Shown: in pieces, positions 38,791-49,361 of the stretch
Position numbering within the stretch: the stretch's first letter is position 1
Layout: each line of letters starts with the position of its first letter
Assembly (NCBI RefSeq): GCF_004027225.2
Contig: NC_044288.2
Span: forward strand, 3,316,719-3,380,718
Direction: 5' to 3'
DNA from: Strigops habroptila
Taxonomy: Eukaryota; Chordata; Aves; Psittaciformes; Psittacidae
DNA length: 64,000 nt
Made by a program: the position numbers and the translations under genes
Notes under the pieces: generated by a model
Told to the model about the DNA's origin: nothing
The model's input: the letters and a program-made list of their open reading frames with translations, nothing else
Databases searched by the model: none

Positions 38791-41245
38791 ATGATTCAAA
38801 GAAGTATTGTTTCTATTTCTGTTTCTGCATCCTTTGTCTAGCTGAGATCTGTATCTAAGCTGACATGCTCCCTTTGCCTGGCTCCAGCTGGAGTTTGTCT
38901 GACCAGGACCTGTCCCAAGATTCACCACCAAATGATATTTTCCTCATATTCACATTGCTATTTTAGGTGAATGCACTAAAACATCATGGAGAACGATGCC
39001 GACATGGTGACTGAATGCTCAAGAGCCATCCCATAGAGTTATTGATTCTGCTGAAAAACTTCCTATTATTGGAGTAAAATTGCTCAGCTGCTGGGTCAGA
39101 TAATTTCACCCAAAAGTTAGCAAAGCTTTGAAATGAGTGCCAGAATGGACTTTATCTTTCTAATTGATGTGGAACTAGTCAGTAGAGTCTGTGCCCTCCA
39201 GCCCAGGGAGGGGTAGCACTTTCAGCCAGTTCACTAAATCTGAGTTTCCCTGCAGGGTTTTGCAGTGGAACATTAATGTCAGAGTTACAGAGTGACAAAT
39301 GGGTGCAATTCAAGGTGAGGGTCTTCTGCAAGGAGAACAAAGAAGGGCTCTTGTGCAAACCACAGAACTCCAAACAGCGTGTTCATAAGGAATTCTAAAT
39401 CCCATTCAAAGACCTCATTAACTCAGTGGGAGCCTGGTCTGACCAAGAATTTCAAGCTTAGACCCTTAATAAGGACAGTCACAAGCGGACAGAGACAGCA
39501 GGATGTATTTCATTTGTTTCTAACCAAGATGAAATTAATCTCCATGCAGAAAATCAGCTTAAGGACTCTACCCTACTTAAATTCCTGCAAGGTCTCTGTA
39601 GTTCACTTGAGTAATCATTGATTGGATTCTTAAGAGATACAGAGACGCTCTGGCTAATTACAGTACATCTGTGAATGACTGTGGGTTTAGTTCTTCGGCA
39701 GTTGGAAAATTTGGAAGGAAAAAACACAATCAACCTGAAAGGGAAGTATTCAAAAATGTGGTGTCTTGAAAGATCAGACTGTCAAAATCTGGTCAAGTGA
39801 AACGATTTGATTGCTACAGGTTCTTTTAACCACCCATAACACTGAAATATATCTTGAGGCCGAATGTTTTCTCAACCTGAGAAAGCGAAATGTTTCCTTT
39901 TGAAAATGGCAAAAGAAAATGTTCCTGGTTTTAGACTATAATTTGTGGGTGGAGGATATTTATTAAAACTCTACCAAGTTTTAATACTCCTGTGTAAGGT
40001 TCCAGCTGATCCCCAGACGTGTAGTGTGATTCAAAAGCTTGTCTCAGACTTCACCTTTCTGTCCCCATGACTCCGAATCCTTTTCGTGTGCTAAACCTAC
40101 AGATGAAGCAACAGCACAAGAGGGTCTGCCTCTAGAGGTAGTTCTGTTTCTATAGGTAGTTATAGTGAACATATATGGAGAAAATTTATTGGTCTCATTT
40201 TGGCAGAAAAGATGAATGTTTGTGTGATCTATGCACACAAACTGCAATGATATTTTAAGATCAATGGTACTGAGGACAGTCACATTTGCAACACTGTAAG
40301 ATGGATGCTTCCTTTCGTGAATAGGGGAAAAACAGTGGAAAGATTTCTCTCCACTGCCTTAAAAATGCTCCCAGCCTGATCCAAAACCATCTGAGCCAGC
40401 AAACTGATCAGTTGTATTATGGTGACATCAAGAGGCCACTGCTGTGCTGGAGACACAACTGCTCTGCAGAGCTCATCTCTCAGGAGGAAGCAGGAGATTG
40501 AGGAAGGCAGTGACTTGCTCAAGGACATGTCTGTGGTCAGAGCACAGCTGAGATATGACCTAGACATGCCCAATCCCAACCCTGAACTGCCCAGCACATG
40601 CTGCTTTGTCTGCATCAGAGGCAGATTTGCGAGATTTAAGGAACAAGCTGCAGAGCTGTGATGGGTTTTTGCTGAAAAACTCACTCAGAAGCTGCAATTT
40701 ACTGGGTCCTGCAGAGGATGGTTCATGACCTGCTGTGGGGAATCTGTCTGAGAGCAGCCTGCGAGGCTGGAATTAGTGGGATCTGGAGTTAGGCATGCCT
40801 GGACCAAGCGAAGCAGAGCAGAGGTCTCACAACCTTGGAGAAATGCCTTCACAGGGGGCTTTCTGAGAAAACAGGAAGGTGTTGATGCTGCAGACTGCAC
40901 AATAGCACCAGATTGTTCTTCTTTCTGTTTCCTGGGAGATGAGAGCAGTAATAGTGCAACAACTGATTGACAAGGTCTCCTCCTGCTCAGCCCCACTCAC
41001 CCCCACCCCACCATCCCTCTCTGCCATCTCTTCATCTCCCAAAGCTTTTTGCACAGGAGAAACTACCTGCACCATGCAAATATACCCTTTAGTTATAGTA
41101 TTGCTAACTTCTCATGCCAAAGCACAGTGGCCTCTGCCCTTGTGTGTGCCCTGGGATGCAAGAAAGGGTCTGCCCCTCAGTCCTGATGATCCCTACCTTG
41201 CACCAGCTAAAATCCTCCTCTGCTTTGGTAATGGCTTTAACCTGC
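38791..41245. other. Intergenic sequence apart from the MIR-like remnant
   Basis: Outside the MIR-like stretch at about 40485-40580, no gene or nameable element is seen. Overlapping open frames on both strands near 40280-41000 are unsupported. Confidence 0.5.
40485..40580 (+). repeat. MIR-like ancient SINE remnant
   Basis: The order gattgaggaaggcagtgact, then tgctcaaggacatgtctgtg and gtcagagcacagctgagata follows the MIR core region (gaggaa, agtgacttgcccaaggtcac, agagctgggat). A plus-strand open frame runs across it but shows no coding character. Confidence 0.45.
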
Positions 41246-41495
41246 CAGAGGGGAGATTGAGATGAGCTCTTAGGCAGAAGCTCTTCCCTGTGAGGGTGCC
41301 GAGGCGCTGGCACAGGGTGCCCAGAGAAGCTGTGGGTGCCCCATCCCTGGCAGTGCTCAAGGCCAGGTTGGACACAGGGGCTTGGAGCAGCCTGCTCTAA
41401 TGGAAGGTGTCCCTGCTTGTGGCAGGGGGTTGGAACTGGATGAGCTTTAAGGTCCCTTCCAAACCAGCCTGTGATTCTATGGTCTGATTCTATGG
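41246..41495 (+). mobile_element. CR1 LINE 3' fragment
   Basis: This is about 250 bp of CR1 3' end in plus orientation. It includes the block corresponding to ORF2's last residues (cttccctgtgagggtgccga, then tggcacagggtgcccagaga), followed by the CR1 3' UTR (ttggaactggatgagcttta, then ggtcccttccaa). It ends in the tail repeat tgattctatggtctgattctatgg. The tail carries an extra partly duplicated unit. Confidence 0.93.
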
Positions 41496-44400
41496 TATCT
41501 CATCATTTTGACAGGACAGCTTTCTCCCACTCACAAGAATGTGCTCCAGGGAGGACCAGCTTGGGTTGAATGCTCAATATGTAGGTTTGAGATATAGCCT
41601 GGTGCCTCTCACCTCCGTGTATGCTTGAGAGTAAGGAATAGCTTTGCACATCTTTCCTTGCCAAGCAAAGGCTTGATCCTATGGCTGAATAATAGAAACA
41701 ATACCAGAAGCCAAAAGTGCCACAATGAATTCCTGTGAGGTTGCTCATTTGAGAGGCAATTTAATTTTAATCGTAGTTGTATCCATGAAAATGATCTGAG
41801 GAGTCAAAATTGGGAAATCCCTTGAAGCGGTGACATTTCCAGAGCTGGGATTTGCAGTGCACTAGCAATGGCTTTGTGCACCTCTTCCCTATCCTGCTTT
41901 TTGCAAGGTAGTTTTGGGTACAGGCCACTTTTCTTGAGGACAGCACTAGTACAGCAACACACTGCTCCCGACTGCGGCTTATCCCTTCTGGCACTCCTTT
42001 TCAAGAGTTTCCTTTGGACAGCCTTTCTGTTGACTTTAAAAGGTCCATATTCTGCGATAGACCAACAGTCCCTCAAACTGGAAGTCTGAGCAGTGAAGTT
42101 TTACTAAGAAGCTTGTGTTTAACACACAAATGTTCCTTTCCAATCAAGACAACAGAAGCCTTATGGTCCAAACTTGCCCTTCTTCCCTACAACTCCTTCA
42201 TCAGGAGTGATGAACAACCCTTCATCAGTGTGACTGACTCCTAGAAGCTTGCTGCTTTCCTAAGCTCCATTTAGCCTTCAGTTGACTTTCATGGTGCTGA
42301 AGGAGGCTTCCCTCTGCTGTGCAAATCGTCCATGTTTTCCTACATTTCTTGGCTATTGTTGTTGGCTATGGCTGGTTTGTTTAAAAAAAACCATATTCAG
42401 CATTTCTCGATCTGCTGCAAGTCAATTTGAGTGGAAAGCTTGAGAGTGGGTGAAGGAGCAGAAGCAGCCTCCATACAGACTCCTATGTACGTGTAAATAT
42501 TTGAAAGGTCATTCAGTTACTCATACAGTATGTTCTGCCAAGCTTTGTGCAGAAAATGCTCACCTTTTTTGGTGTCTCCTAATAAATCTGTTGGGCGTTT
42601 GCAAATGTAGCAGCAGGCAGTCTTATTCAGCTAAATAATCTATTGTTTGCTTGAGGGTTTTGTTGTTTCCTGAGTAAATCAGGCCTAGGGACAAAAATTT
42701 AATTGCAGATGCTCACAGTGAGCAGGTTCTGAAGAAACCTGAGGATGGAAAACGTGAAAGGGGTAAGATTTCTATGTGGTGACTAAGTTCCAGAAATATG
42801 TTGTTTTCCTGTTGTGGCCAGCAGCTACCTGCTAGTAGGGCAAATCTCCCGTGGTTTGCAATGGGCAGGGTCCAGGTCAGAGCTGTGGAACAGGGCTCTC
42901 CTTTGCCCTCAAATAAGGTGAATTTGGCTCTGGATGTGAACTGCTCTTGTGGAGTGTGCTTCTCTCTCCTGGCCTGACCTGATCCCAGGTTGGCCTATGT
43001 GCTGGAAAAGGACCAGCACTTACCAGCACCCTCAGTCCTTTGGAGTCCAGTGGACATTCACAAATACCTGTGCTGATGATGCGGTAGTCTGGAGACATGT
43101 TGTTCCAGTGGCACATTGCTGGTGCTCGTACCTGCACATAGGTGGATCTCCTGTGTCTCAGCCACCTCTCACGCACAGCCTCCCAAAGCTGCAGGAGCTC
43201 TGAGGCAAAAGGCTTTGTAGAATACCTCAAAGTTCTTCGTACTCCACTTTGGAGGCCATGTGGGTCATGGTTTCCTCAATGATGTAGAGGCAGCTCCAAC
43301 TGCCTTGCTAAAAGGATTCCTCTCTGGTAACAAGCTATTTATGAGCAAGGTACCTAGCCCAAGTTGCTTACCCAGGCCCCTAGATTCAGAAGAGGGAATC
43401 ATCTCATGTATCTCAGACTGGACACCCGGGGTGGGATCTAGCTCCAGGTTAGGGAGCAGCATTTTGGTGGTAGATGGGGATATATCTGGGTGCTGATGGA
43501 AGCTGTTAGAAGGAGCAATGGAGATGTGGCCCTCGGAGCCAAGAGAGAGATGGAGCTGGTCCCTTATGAGTGTCTGCTCTAAGGTGACCTAAAGAGCTTC
43601 CAGATTCCATTGTTGGGCCAGATCTTCAGGAAATGTGTTGGCAATTTAGATACCGGGCATACAAGTAGACACCTAAATTTGTGTCCTAATGGGGAGTTTA
43701 ATCCCATATTTAATTTTATACGGCTAGGTCAAGGTGGGAGAGATCACTCCATTAATCATTCATATGAATAAAATTAAACAGAAGTAGTGGTTTATGAATT
43801 TATCCTTGTTGGATGACTGTTTAGTTGGAACTGCTGCCTTATTTTAAACCAAAGTCTTGTTCTTGCGTAGCTTTGTGAGTAAAAGCTAAGACAGCAGCTT
43901 CCTCTACCCATCTGAATGAAAACAACAGTCTTTTACCTTTGTGAGCACTTAAATATACTCCAGATTATTATTTTTTATGTCTGAGTAAAGCAGAAGGCGT
44001 GTGAAGTAATGTATAAAATACAGTAAGGTATATCTAGAGTGAGGCTGTATGGACATCAAGCATAGCAAATCTGATATAATATATAATGAAGGAATAAAGC
44101 AGGTAACAAGGCAGATATAAATCCCCGTGCGATGAATAAAGCATGTCACATAATGGCAATAAAAGAAGTAGCAAATGGCAAAACACACATCAGCATAGAC
44201 ATAAAGCATAATGAACTGGTGGACAAAACTCACGTTAGTGAAGAGATTGCTCTGGTCATTCAGAATAAGCAAAACGATCATTTTGTCTTCTGAGCCCTTT
44301 GAGAGCTTCTGGCTACACAGGCCTACGGGGAGGGTTTTTTAGTTTTCTTACTCAGAAAATAATGATTTCTGACACTTGCGAATACCTTTCACTGAATATT

Positions 44401-45016
44401 ATCATTAGGTCTAGAATCCTGGCAGGTTGAAAACCTTTGTTGTTGGGCTTACTGAGGGTTTGCACAAGGCAGGCATGGGCTGGAGACCCAGAAGAGAGAC
44501 AGGTCAGCACAGCCCTTAGATCCTGGGGGAGTGAGGCTGGGAGTATCATGAAATCCAGCTATGCTGCTATTGCAGTAACCCCATCCACAGCCACATCTCC
44601 ATGGTACTCACTTGCACTTGCTCCCCAAAATATCCCTGATGAAACAGTCAGCTCAAGAAAGTATAGGTAGAAAACATCATGGGCTAACTCTCTCTGGGGT
44701 ATTGGTTTTTACCTTTGTTTAAAAACGTAATTGAAGCGGGTTTTTTTAACTCATGGTGATGTAATTCACATGGTGTATCGTGATTCTGAATTCAAGGTTT
44801 CACTTTTTCACCACTGTTTGTGGTGGGTAGCAAGAGTGGCAGAAATCTGTGGTTGGAGTGGCTGCAGTGTCTGTTGCCGGGGTTTGAGTAGCTGCTGTGC
44901 TTGTAGTTGGCGTAGCTGGTTTCTGTGGGCAGCAAATTCACAAACAGGCTTTACAGAGGGAACAGAGGAAACCAAGTAATTGCCTCTGGAGAGCACAGAA
45001 CAGCCCCCCTGTGAGA
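41496..45016. other. Intergenic sequence, no recognised gene
   Basis: This is unique sequence, AT-rich around 43950-44250, with the GT-rich minisatellite-like stretch at 44821-44930. No coding exon is supported. Confidence 0.55.
44821..44930 (+). repeat. Degenerate GT-rich minisatellite-like stretch
   Basis: Sub-blocks such as ggttggagtggctgcagtgt, then ggtttgagtagctgctgtgc and agttggcgtagctggtttct recur at a spacing of roughly 25-29 bp. The periodicity is loose and was judged by eye. Confidence 0.5.
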
Positions 45017-45082
45017 ACCATATAGTGGTTTGTTTTGGAAGGGACCTTAAAGCTCGTCTAGTTCCAACCCACTGCCACAGGG
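45017..45082 (-). mobile_element. CR1 LINE 3' terminal fragment, decayed
   Basis: About 65 bp in minus orientation are recognisable by tggaagggaccttaaagctc, gtctagttccaacccactgc and cacaggga. The tail repeat has decayed to accatatagtgg, so this is an older copy. Confidence 0.8.
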
Positions 45083-46980
45083 AGTTCAGTGGGGCTGCAG
45101 TGGGGTTCAGCTAAATGGACTGGGGCAGAGATGTTAATAAAGCACTGGCCTGTAAAACTCACTGATTGAGGAGTACTTTTGCTTACGAGGACCCTTCATC
45201 TTAACCCAAGGCAGGACCTCATGACACAGAGCTCTCATCACAGCTCACAAGCAAGTGCAAATGTCCATGACCCACTGACTTCTGGAAAAAGCTCCATGTG
45301 CTCCCCTGCTCTCCCAGTGCTTTCATCTGTGATCTGGCAAGAGGCAACGAGGGTTCAGCGAGTGCACGTGTTCTTGCTTCTGTTGCATCCTTTGGTAGCT
45401 GCATCTTTACAAACCTCCTTTTGTAAATACATTTGAAAGGAAAGTGCATTTAGTTTAATTAGGAGACTCTAGAAGCAGAAGCCATTTGTCAGCCACTTAA
45501 CCAAACTCTCCCTTTTTCCTGGCAGCAGCAGATGCCTGAGCCCAACTGGTTTGCAACAGGAATTTGTGGTAGCAGACCCAATGCCAGCCTCTGCCAGAGA
45601 TTTATTGCTCTGCTGGCATGCAGCACTTCTCTCATTAAGGCTTTCTCATTGTTGTTTGGCTTCTCCTGAAGCGCAAATACATGAAGCAATGCTTTGGAGG
45701 AAGCCAATTAGGAAGGACAGAAGAAACATTTCCCACTGGCTGGGGCCAGACCTAGGACTAAGCAGGGTCAGGGCTGCATGGAAACTGGGAGCATGTTACA
45801 AGGAGGGTGTTAGAAGTTTGTGTGCAGGAAGCTTAAGTACAAGTCAGCTCTGTTGCAGGCTGGTTGTTTCTCTGGGAAAAGCTCCTTAATTTCCTTGTAC
45901 TTTGTTTCCTCATCTGTGAAGTCAGCACAGGCTTTTTGGACTAAAAGCTTTGTCTTCCTAACCCAGCCTCTTCCATAATTGTCCTTCTATAGAACAGAGC
46001 ATGCCTGAAACAGTGTTGGAATTAGGCATAAAGATTTAGACAGGGAACATACGGCTGTGTTAATACCCTTCCGAGCAATGCAGGCAATTTGGCAGCTCTG
46101 ATTTATTCACAGTGGCTGTCCTATGCTCCCATTCAACTCTGCTTTCATCAAGGAGCAGCACACCCAAACCCAGGAAGCATTTTGCTACTGTGCGTGCAAA
46201 GGAGAGCAGCACATGGCTCCTTCCAGCCTCTCCTTGTGCACTCTCTGAAGGAGATGTCTTGATGGGAGATGCTTTCCAATGGCAGCACGCTGTGAATCAA
46301 GCTGAAGGACCAACACCCCTCAAACATCATGGGTCCCACATGGAATTGCTTCCAGGAAGGAATCAGGGGCAAGGCTCCGCAAAGCATATAAAATACATGC
46401 CCATAACTCCATGAAAAAACCAAGGCTGTGTTCCTTAGAGCAGACCAACTTCCTACAACACTGATCTTTCAGCAAAAGTCTGGGTGTCTGAAGAGACTGG
46501 TATGCAGACCACTGAAAGGGGCCACTCAGGATAATGCTGTCAGCCAAATATGCAGTGGCATTCAGGCAGCACTGGTCTATTTGAAGCCAACAGCCTAGCC
46601 TGGGCCACACTTTCTATTTGTTTTTACACGTTGTGAACTAAGTTTGGGTATGGTATGCTCACACAAGCAAGCTTCTGTCTGCCTCTAAAAGGACAGGGGG
46701 GATTGCAAAGGGAAAGTACACTTTCCAAGCAAATCAGGTTCAAATTATAAACCAGCTTTTTATATTAGCAGGAAATACTTGATCCCCCTGTACCTTCGTT
46801 GGGCTGAGCCCACAACATGGCATTGACGGGAGGCAAACCCCAAAGAAAGCACATTTCATGTGGAGAAGGTAAAGCAAAACCTGTATTTGCAACTGATTTG
46901 CAAATGAAAGATGCTTAAACTGATCAGTTTCTAAAACCATATATCATTTTTAACCCTATTTCAAAAAGATGCTCCAGACA
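45083..46980. other. Intergenic sequence apart from the MIR-like remnant
   Basis: Apart from the MIR-like remnant at 45866-45930, nothing I can name is present between the two flanking CR1 fragments. Confidence 0.55.
45866..45930 (-). repeat. MIR-like ancient SINE remnant
   Basis: The stretch tctgggaaaagctccttaat, then ttccttgtactttgtttcct and catctgtgaagtcagcac resembles the reverse of the MIR core (gggcaagtcacttaacctc, ctcagtttcctcatctgtaa). The block tttcctcatctgtgaa is the best-preserved part. Confidence 0.5.
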
Positions 46981-47115
46981 TGCAGTGCTCAAGGCCAGGT
47001 TGAACAGGGCCTTGAGCTACCTGGTCTAGTGGGAGGTTTCCCTGCCCACAGCAGGGGGGTTGAAACTAGGTGATCTTAAGGTCCTTTCCAACCCAAACCA
47101 GTCTGTGATTCTACG
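46981..47115 (+). mobile_element. CR1 LINE 3' fragment
   Basis: This is a 135-bp CR1 3' end. It opens at gtgctcaaggccaggttg, continues through ctggtctagtgggaggtttc and gatcttaaggtcctttccaa, and ends at gtgattctac. Several substitutions in the normally constant blocks suggest an older copy. Confidence 0.92.
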
Positions 47116-49119
47116 CTTATGTTGTGATGTAGCTCTAGCTGCCGCAGGGATCCTGACAGATGCAGGGCTTATCGCTTGTGCTGCCTTTAGTGCTCGTTTA
47201 CGGCTTTGTGCTTTCCCTGATTGAGAAGAGATTTCAATTTCATGTTTTACTATGGCTCCACCAGTGAATTTTTGCAGCCGGTTTATGGTTTTTAATAGTA
47301 GTTAGACGCTATGTTGAAAAATGTGCTAACCCCACCTCATTTTCAGCCTGAAAAGCACATGTCATAAAGGTGGCAACCAACAGTGATGTCAGAGTTTTAC
47401 CAGTTGCAAGCCACGAGTGATTTGGTTCAAAAGTGACCTGATTTGGTTCAAAAAAATGACCTGGTTTGGTTCAAAAGTGAGCCTCAAGTGGTAGGATTTA
47501 GTCTAAACCTAGTCTGAAGTCCACTAAGACTTACAGCAACTATTCATCATTTATCTCCCATTCCTTCCTCAAGCTGCTTTCAGCCTCCTGCCCACCACAA
47601 GGCAGGAGTTGTACTGCCGTCCTCAGGGTTTTGGAGAATTTGAGCCCATCTTCTTTCCTAGCTTGTTGTGAGATTGGCTAAAATGTAGTGAAATCACCAA
47701 ACAGTGCAATAAAAAAAGAGAGAATTCCTTATCTTCTTCTGGTCAGCTACACTTTGCTTTTATTTGCAGTTTCCCACAAATCCAAGACGGAAAAACACAA
47801 AGACATCCTTAAAGGGAGAAAAAAATAGAAGAGAGAACCATGTGACTCCAAAACTTGGGACTTAAGTAATAAACTGTCAGATTTGGTGAGATTCCAAAGA
47901 AAACCATGGGAATATGCAACAGGACCTAACTGCACTGACCCTGCCCTGCTGTGAAAAGTCTGCGCTGCAGAGATCCCTGGTTCTGGAGGCGGATGCTGGA
48001 CATAAAGAATGGCCAATCTTTTGTGGACCATCTGATTTAAGTTACAAATTGACCCTGTCTTCGATGCAGTGTCTCCAGGGGCATTCAGCTACTTCTGTTT
48101 CCTACCATTGCTGCCCAAAACTCCTGACTGTCTCTAAAAACACATCACAGTGGAAGTTCAGTGGCATTTGGGAACAGCCACTCAGCCAAACTGAAGCTTT
48201 CCAGCACACTCCCATAACATAGCTGGACGTGTAGTGCTCAGTACAGATTTGGAGGGCTACAGAACAGCTAGTTCCTGGCATTGAGGTAGAACTCGTGCGT
48301 TTGGTTTCGTAAGAACAACCAAGAAAACTCTCTGCCTAAACACTGCAGGGCCCTGATGTTGGCTAGGAACAACCCTGGAAGCATGGAACAATAAACTCAG
48401 TGAGTACATTTGGGAGGATGAAACCAGGTATGCTGGTGCACAAGTCCCTTGAGAGCTTGTTTGAGTGTGCCCATCTCTCATCACATTTATTACCTCGCTG
48501 CTGGAGAGCTGTCACACTGCTGTGGCATTCCAGACCTTTCCCAGGGTGCATGGGGTTTATGAGAATGGCCATAAATATATAGCAAAGAGCACATTTCAGT
48601 GAGTTCAATCAGGGGTAGACAGTCTGACATCCTGCACAGTGGCTAAGTCACCAGGCTCAGATCTCTCTGGTGCTTTTCTTTTCCAGGAGCTGACTAACAT
48701 AAATCACATCAGCTGTCTCATGAACCAGGAGCAAATCTGCAGATCTCTCAGCCAACAATCCTTCACCATTCTTCCAGTCCCAGAGTCCAGAGCTGCTCAA
48801 GCATCAGCTCCCAGGAGCAGTTCCAAGGAATGGTGACTTTGCTGGCAAGAAACAAGCCATTTCAAACTGAGGCACTTGGATGCTGCACTGCAAAAACAGC
48901 AGGTCAAGTTTAAGGTGAAATTCTTGGCCCCCTGCTTTTGTTTCTGATGATTTTTGTAGGACAAAACTGTACCCCGCTTCAGATCCCTCCTCTCCCCCTA
49001 TTCCTCACTTGCTGGACACCACCTGCCCAAAGCAGCATTTGTGCTTACATTTGCCATCTGTAATATGCAAGCAGTCAAAGATCTGTTAGAAAAGCAACAC
49101 AATTTTGCTTTCTTTATTA
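47116..49119. other. Upstream flank of LAPTM5, no recognised gene
   Basis: This 2-kb upstream flank holds the short tandem repeat at 47418-47483 and otherwise unique sequence. Distal promoter elements of LAPTM5 could lie here, but none can be singled out. Confidence 0.5.
47418..47483 (+). repeat. Three-copy 21-23 bp tandem repeat
   Basis: Three head-to-tail copies of a unit like tgatttggttcaaaagtgac are present at 47418-47438, 47439-47461 and 47462-47483. They differ by single substitutions and by the length of the A-run. The array is short and local, with no coding potential, and lies about 1.8 kb upstream of LAPTM5 exon 1. Confidence 0.9.
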
Positions 49120-49274
49120 TTGAGAAATCAAAGCCCTCATGTGACTGTGTAGATGACTTAACACATTTATAGACCAGGAAGGAAGTGGAGCTGAACTACT
49201 CGCTTCGCTTTTCTGTGGGACGGTTGCTGCAAATTCAACCTCCTTAACTCACAGCTGTGCAGAGGGAGCAGAAA
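49120..49274 (+). promoter_or_regulatory. LAPTM5: Putative LAPTM5 promoter and 5' UTR
   Basis: This is the stretch just upstream of the LAPTM5 start codon. It holds a purine run with overlapping ETS/PU.1 cores (AGGAAGGAAGTGG, about 49176-49188), a TGACTTA AP-1-like element near 49154, an AT-rich patch (acatttata) near 49162, a RUNX-like TGTGG near 49214 and a C/EBP-like TTGCTGCAA near 49224. PU.1, RUNX and C/EBP sites fit the known blood-cell expression of LAPTM5 in mammals. The transcription start cannot be fixed from sequence. There is no CpG island. Motif matches are short and could occur by chance. Confidence 0.5.
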
Positions 49275-49361
49275 ATGACTGCCCAAAAGACCACCAAGCC
49301 CCCCAAATGTTGCTTCTTCAACATCAAGACAGCAACAGTCGCTCTAGGGATCTTCCACATG
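49275..49361 (+). CDS. LAPTM5: LAPTM5 coding exon 1 (partial gene)
   Basis: This exon encodes the first 29 residues of lysosomal-associated transmembrane protein 5, a multi-pass protein of late endosomes and lysosomes in blood cells. In mammals it works with NEDD4-type ubiquitin ligases and lowers surface antigen-receptor levels. The ATG lies in gaaaATGa. The reading covers a short basic cytosolic N-terminus (MTAQKTTKPPK), a paired-cysteine motif CCFFN, and the start of membrane segment 1 (IKTATVALGIFHM). The human counterpart has the same design, with a CC(C)FN motif followed by an IATTALAIYHV-like stretch. The exon ends in phase 0 at ATG|gtaagt, a near-perfect donor. Joined to exon 2 at 56475 it gives one continuous first membrane segment. 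LAPTM4A and LAPTM4B are the alternatives but fit worse in the N-terminus and after the first membrane segment. Identification is from remembered family sequence, not a search. Confidence 0.9.

Noticed and set aside
1..49119. Exons of expected neighbours such as SDC3 or MATN1
   Set aside because: No splice-bounded segment encoding a recognisable part of these proteins was found.
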